Of a stretch of 64,000 bases of DNA, positions 32,141 to 39,135 are shown piece after piece; position 1 is the first letter of the stretch; each line of letters opens with the position of its first letter. Origin of the DNA: Candidatus Obscuribacterales bacterium (GTDB lineage: Bacteria; Cyanobacteriota; Vampirovibrionia; Obscuribacterales; Obscuribacteraceae); assembly GCA_020634035.1 (NCBI GenBank), contig JACKCM010000001.1, positions 744,001 through 808,000 on the forward strand. Reading direction: 5' to 3'. The notes under the pieces were generated by a model. That model was not told the DNA's origin. It searched no databases and saw only the letters and a list, made by a program, of their open reading frames with translations. A program made the translations under genes and the position numbers.

Positions 32141-33871
32141 CTAGAGAGATTTTGCCACTGCGCGTAAGCCTACTGGTTCCGGGCTGGCGGCAGGGGTTGT
32201 CGGCAAGCTGGCTGTTTTTTGGATCTCATTCTGCGCTGCGGCCTGAGCGGATTGAGCTTCTTTTATAATGGTTTCGCCGGTGGTGCCGGAAGGGGCTTCG
32301 TTTGCCAGATCGAGGCTTGAATCTGGCTTCTGAGAATGGTTCTGGGCAGTATGAGTCGGTTGATGGCTCTGGCTGCTGTGATTTGGATGATGGGGATGCG
32401 CTTTGGCGGCATGGTGGGCTACTTTGTGCCCGGGGCCTGCCGCGGGTGTATGAGAATTATGCTGGGCAAGTTGGGGAGTGGCATTACCATGCGGTACCGC
32501 CAGATGTTGACCCGGATGAATCAGATCAGGGTTGGCACCGATGACATTGCTGTTTTCAGCATAGATTGACGGCCAGTTCGCACCGGCACCGGTATGATCC
32601 CGGGCGATATTCCAGAGATTGTCTCCGGATCTGACCATATAGTCCTGACCGGCCGTAGCCAGGTGCTCACCGGCTGTGCCCGGCAGATGGAGTTCGGAGC
32701 CTGAAAAGATCAAGTTGGGATTATTGCCTATGATCTCGGAATTGAGGTCATAAATTTCTGTCCAGCGGTTGCCGGAGCCGAGGTTGTCCCGGGCAATATT
32801 CCAGAGATTGTCGCCGGATTTAACTGTGTAATTGGCCGCACTGTCAAGATTGTCTGCCGAGGCTACTTCGCCGCCATCCCCCTGTAATAGATCGCCTCGT
32901 TGTTGAATGTCACCGGATGTAGTGTCAGCAGTGGTCTGCCCCGAAGCTTCCTGGGGGAAGCCGCTGGAGTCTTGTTGCAAGGACTGGGTTCCGGAAGTGG
33001 TTCCGGAAGTAGTTAAGGACTGTGGGTCGGTTGATATATTGCCGTGGGAGTAACCACCCATGGTGGGTCCGAAAGAGTTGCCGTTGTCCATGGCGAGCAG
33101 GTCTCCCTGGTTAATGCTCACGGCATTTGTGTTCTCTCCCAGTCCGGTTTCGAAAAGTGGCTTGCCTGGTGAGACCTGGCCGTTGACGAAATAGTTCGAA
33201 GCATCGGGCGGTGCCGCTCCGGTTAGACCACTGAATGATATGTCAGAAGAACCTGATGCTGCGGCGGTTTTAGTAAGCGAGTCGAACATCCCGGATTGCA
33301 TGCCCTGGTTCGTGAAAAAATCGAACAAGCCGCTGGTGCCCGGCATGAAGCTGACTGTCATCGGAATATGGTCAGCAATTGATGTGATAAGCGAACCGAA
33401 GGCTTGTTGCGCTGTCTGGGCCCAGAGGGTCGGATCGAGAAGGCTGAAAAATCCTCCATCGGCGGGGAAGAGAAAGGACATGATCGCTTCGAAGAAAGAT
33501 GCAACGGTGCCTGTCAATCCAGGCATTTTGAGAATCATTTGAATCATGGGCGATATAGGCTCGGAGCCTGGAGGCATGCCGGCTATGGCGCCCTGTTCCA
33601 GCCCTGGAAGCATTGCCTGGTGTCCTTCCAGACCAAAGCCGGTGGTTCCGGTTTGAAATTCGGCCGGTAAACCCGAGTCTAAAGCTAGATTGGGAAGTTG
33701 CCCCAGACCGGCCTCCTGACCGCTGCCGTTGAAAAAACTGTGGGCGGCTTGAATGTCTGTAGGTTGACTGAGCTGTCCTTTCAGTCCGGCATCCATCGGT
33801 TGAGAGTGCATCTCAAGGTCTGAAATAGCTTCTATACCGGACTCGACCGGAATTAGATCTGGATGTTCCAC
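32141..33871 (-). CDS. Protein with two LysM domains, 576 residues
   Basis: Two LysM modules, peptidoglycan- or chitin-binding, begin at YTVKSGDNLWNIARDNLG and YMVRSGDNLWNIARDHTG in the C-terminal half (about 345-450). The first 330 residues are Gly/Ser/Gln-rich and include a hydrophobic part around 100-150. The last 110 are Ala/His/Gln/Ser-rich (HKVAHHAAKAHPHHPNHS). No standard signal peptide at the start, so export would need another route, or the start is wrong. GTG start without a clear Shine-Dalgarno site. No catalytic domain is visible, so a wall-binding or structural role is likely. Confidence 0.82.
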   Translation of the reverse strand: MEHPDLIPVESGIEAISDLEMHSQPMDAGLKGQLSQPTDIQAAHSFFNGSGQEAGLGQLPNLALDSGLPAEFQTGTTGFGLEGHQAMLPGLEQGAIAGMPPGSEPISPMIQMILKMPGLTGTVASFFEAIMSFLFPADGGFFSLLDPTLWAQTAQQAFGSLITSIADHIPMTVSFMPGTSGLFDFFTNQGMQSGMFDSLTKTAAASGSSDISFSGLTGAAPPDASNYFVNGQVSPGKPLFETGLGENTNAVSINQGDLLAMDNGNSFGPTMGGYSHGNISTDPQSLTTSGTTSGTQSLQQDSSGFPQEASGQTTADTTSGDIQQRGDLLQGDGGEVASADNLDSAANYTVKSGDNLWNIARDNLGSGNRWTEIYDLNSEIIGNNPNLIFSGSELHLPGTAGEHLATAGQDYMVRSGDNLWNIARDHTGAGANWPSIYAENSNVIGANPDLIHPGQHLAVPHGNATPQLAQHNSHTPAAGPGHKVAHHAAKAHPHHPNHSSQSHQPTHTAQNHSQKPDSSLDLANEAPSGTTGETIIKEAQSAQAAAQNEIQKTASLPTTPAASPEPVGLRAVAKSL

Positions 33872-33982
33872 GGCTGATTGAGGTTAGTAAGGAGGGGAGA
33901 TGAAGGTTTTGAAAAAGATTCAGGCCATGTACATATATATGCTTTTTAGAGCTGGATGTCAAGCGGATGATTTCAACCGCAT

Positions 33983-34681
33983 TTATTGACCCGGCTTATT
34001 GATATTGTCGACTTCCAGGTCGTTTAGAAACGCCTGGGCACTATCCAGGGCTTCGTTGGCTCCAAATTGAATCGCTACCTGAATAATTCGCTTTGCTTGA
34101 ATTTCTGCTCTCTTGACCTTGCCCAGATGGCTGAGGGCGGAAGCTCTTCTGAGCCCGGCCGATAGCCCCAGGTTGGCATCATTGGAGCTTTCGGCAAAGA
34201 TTATGCAGGTCCGGGCTGCCTGTTCTAGATAAGCCCACCACTGGTTGACTTCGGCGTAGTAGAGAAGATTGAGCCAGCAACTAGTGATCTTTTCGGTACT
34301 GTTGCTCTCTTTGGCAAGCTTCATCGCTTCGACGAAAGCATTCTCCATCTTTTCTTTGGCGCCCAGTTCTCCGGCTGCATTGCCATAGCTGAAATAGTAT
34401 TCGTACTGGGTCTCCTGATCGAAGCTGGGCAGGCAGGAGAGAAGAAACATAGACTCCAGTACCGAAAGCGCTCTGTCGTACTCTTTCAAGTCCATATGGG
34501 TCCAGGCTTTGTAGAGACTGACTTCGGCAAGAAATACATTTCTATCCAGTCCCTCATAAGAATTGGCGTCAGCTTCGGCGGCGCTTAGTTGATCCCAAAT
34601 TTTTAAAGCCAGCTCAGGTTTGCCCTGGTCAAGCATGTCTCGGGCAAGAGAGAATTTGTTTTTCAGTTCCTGGGTTTGCAT
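33983..34681 (-). CDS. TPR-like helical protein, 232 residues
   Basis: Helical throughout with TPR-like pairs: SLARDMLDQGKPELALKIWDQL, DLKEYDRALSVLESMF, QWWAYLEQAARTCIIFAES. No signal peptide and no span, hence cytoplasmic. Likely a protein-interaction scaffold. The start at 34681 has no clear ribosome binding site. It lies before the LysM gene in the same direction with a 111-base gap, so co-transcription is possible. Confidence 0.72.
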   Translation of the reverse strand: MQTQELKNKFSLARDMLDQGKPELALKIWDQLSAAEADANSYEGLDRNVFLAEVSLYKAWTHMDLKEYDRALSVLESMFLLSCLPSFDQETQYEYYFSYGNAAGELGAKEKMENAFVEAMKLAKESNSTEKITSCWLNLLYYAEVNQWWAYLEQAARTCIIFAESSNDANLGLSAGLRRASALSHLGKVKRAEIQAKRIIQVAIQFGANEALDSAQAFLNDLEVDNINKPGQ

Positions 34682-35073
34682 GGTCCACCGATGCGTGTAG
34701 CAAGCTTATATTTATAGCAATCTTTTGGTATTGATATTCTTGCAAACGAAGGCTAAACCCTTGCGCTACCTAAACTTTAGCTAAAACCACCGACGCTTCA
34801 ACTTTGAAACGGACGGAAATGCCGTCACAGGCTGTGTTTGCGGAAACCGGGTTGTCATGCGGGCTTCACATAGTTCACTTTAATAACGGGTGTTCAATCT
34901 AATAGGGTTTAACGTCTTTTCTTTGATTATTCAACAGGATATTCACCTGTAGCTTAGAACTTCCCCAAATCTCTCGTAAGCAATGCCTCTGTTTCTGTCC
35001 CTGCTGGATAGAAGTAGAAACAGGCACAGGCGTACGAGAGCGGTTCTTCAAGTCTGACCGAAGAGGACCTACC
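34682..35073. other. Gap with a structured leader before the HExxH gene
   Basis: Divergent promoters are expected here. The right-hand part holds a composite hairpin: CTCTCGTA (34971-34978) with TACGAGAG (35033-35040), then GCCT/AGGC and CTGTTTCT (34989-34996) with AGAAACAG (35016-35023). It ends 34 bases before the GTG start. No coding region is seen. Confidence 0.6.
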
Positions 35074-35751
35074 GTGAAAACGAAGATAATCCGTCCCAGT
35101 GATCGCTATTGGGCAGGGAAGCGCTTTCAAAATCTACTCGGTTATTTCGAACTCGATCCTTCCGGATTGTATTTGAGTTCGGATATCTCTGAAGAGCATC
35201 GATTGCCGATAGTCGAGGCGTTCTCGACCTTGCCGCCTCAACTGATTGAGCTGAGCTGCGGCTATGAGCTCACTTTGAACGTTTCTCCTTTCGGCAATAC
35301 TTTTAGCGAGAATGTATGTACGATTTATGCAGACTGGGATGCTCGGGATAGAAAGGCTGTCTCACCCCATGTGGAGGTGGGAAGGTCCGCTTTCGGAACC
35401 GACTTGAAGCCCTATCTCGTCCATGAAATCTCGCATCTCTGGTGGAGAAGTCGTCCATCCGAGGCGCGGGAGTTATACCGACAGTTCTTGCTAGAGACCA
35501 CCGCCGATACCGACCGGGAGGTCACTCATTATGCTCATCGAAAGTTCGAGCATTATCTATCGAACTTGATTGGGGCTCCCCGTTCATTTGCTCTGCGCAA
35601 CGCGCGGGAGATCTGGATGGAGGAGTCGTTCTGTGAAACCGTCGCCAAACTGGCAGTACCCGATTACAAGTCCGATGAGGACTGGACTGCCACCATTGAC
35701 CTGGCCAGGAGGCAGGGGTCGATTGATCAGGCGACCAAATTGAAACTGTAA
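35074..35751 (+). CDS. Putative HExxH metallopeptidase-like protein, 225 residues
   Basis: No named family recognised. A zinc-binding HExxH motif is present as HEISH (about residue 113, in KPYLVHEISHLWWRS). It is followed by acidic segments that could give the third ligand (LETTADTDREVTHYAHRKFEH, then WMEESFCETVAKL). This layout suggests a gluzincin-type peptidase domain, but the sequence is too divergent to name. No signal peptide. The GTG start follows GAGGA. First of three plus-strand genes (10- and 73-base gaps) with two small membrane-associated proteins. Confidence 0.68.
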   Translation: MKTKIIRPSDRYWAGKRFQNLLGYFELDPSGLYLSSDISEEHRLPIVEAFSTLPPQLIELSCGYELTLNVSPFGNTFSENVCTIYADWDARDRKAVSPHVEVGRSAFGTDLKPYLVHEISHLWWRSRPSEARELYRQFLLETTADTDREVTHYAHRKFEHYLSNLIGAPRSFALRNAREIWMEESFCETVAKLAVPDYKSDEDWTATIDLARRQGSIDQATKLKL

Positions 35752-35760
35752 GGAGGCTGA

Positions 35761-36111
35761 ATGGAGCTTTTTCTCTTCCTTCTCTCTTTCGCTGCCGCTA
35801 TATATCTCTCCAATCGCAGCGGAAAAGCCACCGACTATTTGATCAACAAGCTCGCCCACCGCGATGTCGGAGAGAATCCGACTTATCTGTTTGGGCAGCT
35901 TTGCGGTCTTTTCTTCGGAACCTACGGCTATTTCCTGTGTGCTGTCTACGCCGGCAGCTACGGTTATCTCTGGGGAGTGCTGGCAGCAACTATCGCCTTT
36001 CCGGTTTTCGCCTTTACCATTGTCGCGTTTGTAAGGCTGAAAGAGGCTATCGAAGACCGACGGCGAGGGCGGGCTCTCTGTTGTGACAGGGATGCTTGCC
36101 ACTACAAGTGA
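35761..36111 (+). CDS. Small membrane protein, 116 residues
   Basis: Unknown. Hydrophobic spans at about 1-17 (ELFLFLLSFAAAIYL), 42-62 (YLFGQLCGLFFGTYGYFLCAVY) and 68-93 (YLWGVLAATIAFPVFAFTIVAF), ending in a basic and Cys-containing tail (DRRRGRALCCDRDACHYK). AAGGAGG directly before the start, 9 bases after the HExxH gene, so one operon. Tail cysteines could bind metal. Confidence 0.7.
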   Translation: MELFLFLLSFAAAIYLSNRSGKATDYLINKLAHRDVGENPTYLFGQLCGLFFGTYGYFLCAVYAGSYGYLWGVLAATIAFPVFAFTIVAFVRLKEAIEDRRRGRALCCDRDACHYK

Positions 36112-36184
36112 TGCTGTGTGATGGGGTTTGTGCTTCGTCAGCGGCATCTTGCATCAATTGAAACTCCCCTGGAGTCACGAAAAA

Positions 36185-36628
36185 ATGAAAGCCAAATATT
36201 TTCTGGTCGTTCTTCTGCTTGCCGCCATCGGCTTCGGTGGCTGGTTCTATCATCAGGACCGCGAATTTCGCCAGGTTCATGGCACGGTGACTGAAGTCAC
36301 CTACCTGAACTGGTCGCAAGAGGTGGAAGGTTCCGTCAAGAAGCTTCCGGTGCTGATCTACTTCTACGACGGCTCCTCTGCCGTTGCCGAAAAGCAGCAT
36401 GTTGAAGTCAATGATTTCGCCTGGGACAACGCCGGACAGGTCAAGGTGGTTCGCTGTGATGTCTCGAAACCCGAGAATCTTCTGCTTGCCATCGCCCACG
36501 GTGCTCTCCGGCAGCCGGCCTTCGTCCTGCTCTACGGAGATGACGTGGTCTTCGGCTCCGCCGGCGCTTTTGCCACAGAAGAGCAGCTCGAGTATCTGCT
36601 CAGTCAGCAGCCGAAACAGAAGCCCTGA
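36185..36628 (+). CDS. Membrane-anchored thioredoxin-fold protein without CxxC
   Basis: 147 residues. An N-terminal signal anchor (YFLVVLLLAAIGFGGWFY) is followed by a thioredoxin-like domain (LPVLIYFYDGSSAVAEKQ, VKVVRCDVSKPENLLLAIAHGALRQPAFVLLYG). The position of the active-site CxxC holds DGSSAVA, so no redox centre; the cis-Pro turn (RQPAF) is kept. Probably an extracytoplasmic binding or scaffold protein. Start at 36185 with GGAG 10 bases upstream; an earlier GTG at 36128 lacks a site. Last gene of the unit, followed by a perfect terminator. Confidence 0.7.
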   Translation: MKAKYFLVVLLLAAIGFGGWFYHQDREFRQVHGTVTEVTYLNWSQEVEGSVKKLPVLIYFYDGSSAVAEKQHVEVNDFAWDNAGQVKVVRCDVSKPENLLLAIAHGALRQPAFVLLYGDDVVFGSAGAFATEEQLEYLLSQQPKQKP

Positions 36629-36675
36629 AACAGGGCTGTTGAGGTGCCTCGATTGACTTGATGCTTATTTCGGAG

Positions 36676-36720
36676 AGAGTGGCACGGGGCAAATCGCTCT
36701 GTGCCACTCTTTCTCGCTTT
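36676..36720 (+). terminator. Terminator of the HExxH operon
   Basis: AGAGTGGCAC (36676-36685) with GTGCCACTCT (36701-36710), 10 bp perfect, followed by TTCTCGCTTT. A second small hairpin (GCCCTG/CAGGGC) overlaps the stop codon of the last gene. Confidence 0.8.
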
Positions 36721-36727
36721 GGCGCGA

Positions 36728-37039
36728 AATCTCTCTATCGCGCTGACGAAATCTCGAAAGCGGCCTATGCTGTTGCAACTTCTTTGTTGCCATTTTAAAT
36801 TCGTCTGCTCATCGACCGATGTCCGCAATTCCTTATAAGTGCACGGTTTGTGGGAACGGCTGTGTGGCTCGATCAATTTTATCCGGCAACAAATTTGTTG
36901 CCAGAACATAGGCAGCTTTGAAAATGCATCGGACATGGCTGGCAGTATTGATAAAAACACGCAGCGGTTCGCGGCTTTTCGGGGGCCTCAAGGGTGTGTG
37001 TCTCTTTTTTGCTCAAAAATATTATATGCAATAGTAAAG
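36728..37039. repeat. Structured intergenic element, copy B (312 bp)
   Basis: The partner of 23159-23476. The long stem is kept: AAAGCGGCCTATG (36757-36769) with CATAGGCAGCTTT (36907-36919), 12 of 13 pairs. Inside, GCAAC/GTTGC (36775-36789) and GGCAAC/GTTGCC (36885-36902) hairpins are kept although their loops differ. CATGGCTGGCAGTAT (36934-36948) and CAGCGGTTCGCGG (36962-36974) match copy A almost exactly. It ends in an A/T element. It starts just after the HExxH-operon terminator and ends 15 bases before the terminator hairpin of the convergent gene. Confidence 0.75.
37020..37039 (+). repeat. A/T element, copy 7
   Basis: TATTATATGCAATAGTAAAG, a variant copy at the right end of structured element B, before the terminator of the minus-strand unit. 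Confidence 0.45.
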
Positions 37040-37044
37040 CTTGC

Positions 37045-37089
37045 TTAAAAAAGAAGTCGGACCATCCTCTGTTGAAAGATGATCCGACT
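37045..37089 (-). terminator. Terminator of the DUF2157-like unit
   Basis: AGTCGGACCATC (37055-37066) with GATGATCCGACT (37078-37089), one mismatch; TTCTTTTTTAAGC follows on the minus strand. Confidence 0.85.
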
Positions 37090-37111
37090 CTAAAGCCAGC
37101 CGGGCTGGAAA

Positions 37112-37444
37112 TCAGTTCTCGGTCTTGGTCTCTACGAGCTTGCAGCTGGCGCGCAATTCGCACCAGTAGACCATTCCGGTCTCGCCGTTGGAGAGAATCT
37201 TGACCTTGATTCCGTTGATGCCCTGGCGGCGCTTGGGCGGCTCGACGATCTCCAGCTTTTCACCAGAGCTGACTTTCCAGCCTCCGGAGCCGATCTCGAG
37301 GGAGCGGCGCACGGAGAGATGTTCGAGTACATCGTCCACCTTGGAAAACAATTTGTCTCCGAACATCGCCTTGGGTATGCCGGACTTGATGACCGGGAGC
37401 ACCTCGACGACGGAGCCTGGTTGCATATCTGCTTTCTTCAGCAT
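37112..37444 (-). CDS. Hypothetical protein, 110 residues
   Basis: No family recognised. A small, probably soluble, beta-rich protein (PGSVVEVLPVIKSG, WKVSSGEKLEIVEPPKRR, GETGMVYWCELRASCKL). The KxKILSNGETGMVYW stretch resembles SH3-like barrels, but this is only an impression. It starts 8 bases after the stop of the DUF2157-like gene, so the two form one operon, and it ends at a strong terminator. Confidence 0.68.
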   Translation of the reverse strand: MLKKADMQPGSVVEVLPVIKSGIPKAMFGDKLFSKVDDVLEHLSVRRSLEIGSGGWKVSSGEKLEIVEPPKRRQGINGIKVKILSNGETGMVYWCELRASCKLVETKTEN

Positions 37445-37452
37445 GGCCGGTC

Positions 37453-38469
37453 CTATTTCTTGACCAGAGAGTGGATGGCGTTCTCCAGCTTGTGACCGTG
37501 TTTGCGGTACATGATGCCGGAATAGATCACGCCGACGCCGATGGCAAGCAGCGCCACCGGGAACATCACCGAATCGGCGAAGATATCGTAGGCAAGATAG
37601 CCGAGATACCAGATTGCGCCGATGCTGCCGAAGACAAGGAAGACCTTGCGGCGCAGCATCGCCGACGCCACCATGAAGGCGACGTTGCCGAGGAAGTAGA
37701 TGAAGTTGCCCAGTTCACCGCCACGGTCCATGAAGCTCCAGGCGCCCCAGACCATCAGCATTCCGAAGAAGTAGCCCCAGAAGCTGAAGTCTTCCCGGGT
37801 GCGCCGGTCGACCAGGTAGGAGATGATGAGCACCATGGAGCCGAAGCCGATGGTGACCAGCAGGTGCTGGTTGCTCATCCAACCCAGACCGCCCAGCAGG
37901 AACGAGTCCGTGAGCGTCATGGCCATGAACCAGAGCGACGCGTAAATCGGAGCGGTGATGAAGGGGAAGCGGACGAACTGGAGTGCCAGTACGCCGGCGA
38001 AGATGGTGGCAAGTTCCAGAATGAACTGCTGGCTCGTGCCCATCATAGAGACATTGGTCGCCTCCATCAGAGAGAGACCGACCACCGGTGTCATGACGAC
38101 AGCCAGGGTGGTGAGCAGACCGCCCGGAACGCGGGTGCGGATGTCCCGGGAGAGGAACCAGCCGATTCCGGCGAAACCTGCCATATAGGCAAGCGACATC
38201 ACGGTGAGCATCTGAGGCGTCTTGGCGACCAGGGAAAGAATCCACATGAGCGCCAGAATCACCATGGTGGAGCCACCGTACCAGACGATGTTGAGCAGGT
38301 TGAACTTGGTCTCGCCTTCATGGCGGGACTGAAGTCCTTCCCAGAGCACGGAGGCTTTGCCGCGGGCGACAAGACCTTCGCTTTCGGCCCAGTCGAGATC
38401 CTGGCGGGTGATTACCAGAGAATCTCGCTTGGTGCCGACTGAGCTTGAATCACTTCGATCTTCAGTCAT
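37453..38469 (-). CDS. DUF2157-like multi-span membrane protein
   Basis: 338 residues with a polar N-terminal domain (about 1-60, with ITRQDLDWAESEGLVARGKASVLWEGL) followed by some ten hydrophobic spans. This is the arrangement of the DUF2157 family, whose function is unknown. GAGG precedes the ATG at 38469. It shares its 666-base upstream gap with the divergent APC permease, including an exact palindrome at 38806-38823. The opposite strand has a long open frame that I treat as a by-product of codon use. Confidence 0.78.
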   Translation of the reverse strand: MTEDRSDSSSVGTKRDSLVITRQDLDWAESEGLVARGKASVLWEGLQSRHEGETKFNLLNIVWYGGSTMVILALMWILSLVAKTPQMLTVMSLAYMAGFAGIGWFLSRDIRTRVPGGLLTTLAVVMTPVVGLSLMEATNVSMMGTSQQFILELATIFAGVLALQFVRFPFITAPIYASLWFMAMTLTDSFLLGGLGWMSNQHLLVTIGFGSMVLIISYLVDRRTREDFSFWGYFFGMLMVWGAWSFMDRGGELGNFIYFLGNVAFMVASAMLRRKVFLVFGSIGAIWYLGYLAYDIFADSVMFPVALLAIGVGVIYSGIMYRKHGHKLENAIHSLVKK

Positions 38470-39135
38470 GTTTTGACCTCGATTTCAGTTAGTGTTGAGG
38501 TTTTGTCTCGACTCGTGTTTGATCGCGGCAGGACAATATGGTCGCGGACTTCTTTCCAGCGCCGAAGCGTTGTGGAGATTTCCGGTTGTCCTTGAGCTTG
38601 GTTGTTTTAGCTCTATTTGCCGTTCAAAATTACGAGTGAGGGAGAATATCTCAATGTAGTGAATAAAGACTTCTCAAATCCAGAGTCTTTCATGGTAGTC
38701 ATATTCGTTTACCTGGCATGATAACCTTGCCTCGACAGCGATTCGAGTCTCTTTGCTGGCCTCGCGCAGTTGAGTCAGCCGAGCTAGCAAAAATTCGAAA
38801 AATATTTCGAAAGTACTTTCGAATTTGATCATATTTCAAAGAGTGCTCGGAATAATCTTGCTCTATCTCTTGCTCTTTCAGGCTCAGGGCCTACGTATCT
38901 TTTGTTAATCGCCTGAACAGTTTTCTTGAATCAGAGAAGAACCTTCTGGTTAGGTGCAGGTGTAACTGTCCAAGATCTGTTTGATCTTCTAATTCGAGTA
39001 ACGCTTAGAAAGCCGAAAAGAACTACCCCCATAGCCTTATCTGTCTGCTGAGAGAAGCCACGCTTCTTTCGTCAGTGGTCAGTCTCGGGGTGGTTTTGGC
39101 GCTGCGTTCACTCGCTCAACTTCAGGAGAAATCCG
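38470..39135. other. 666-base divergent promoter region
   Basis: No gene supported. It lies between the DUF2157-like gene and the APC permease and must contain promoters for both. The clearest feature is the TTCGAA palindrome cluster near the middle. The permease side has a G/T-rich leader ending in AGGAGAAATCC before the ATG. Confidence 0.55.
38791..38826. promoter_or_regulatory. TTCGAAA palindrome cluster, possible operator
   Basis: TTCGAAAGTACTTTCGAA at 38806-38823 is an exact 18-bp palindrome. A further ATTCGAAA at 38793-38800 gives three TTCGAAA-type half sites within 36 bases. Such clusters are typical binding sites for dimeric regulators and lie here between divergent genes. Confidence 0.55.

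Noticed and set aside
37471..38442. 323-codon plus-strand frame over the DUF2157-like gene
   Set aside because: Extremely charged, His/Asp/Glu-rich product with no family, against a clear multi-span membrane protein on the other strand.
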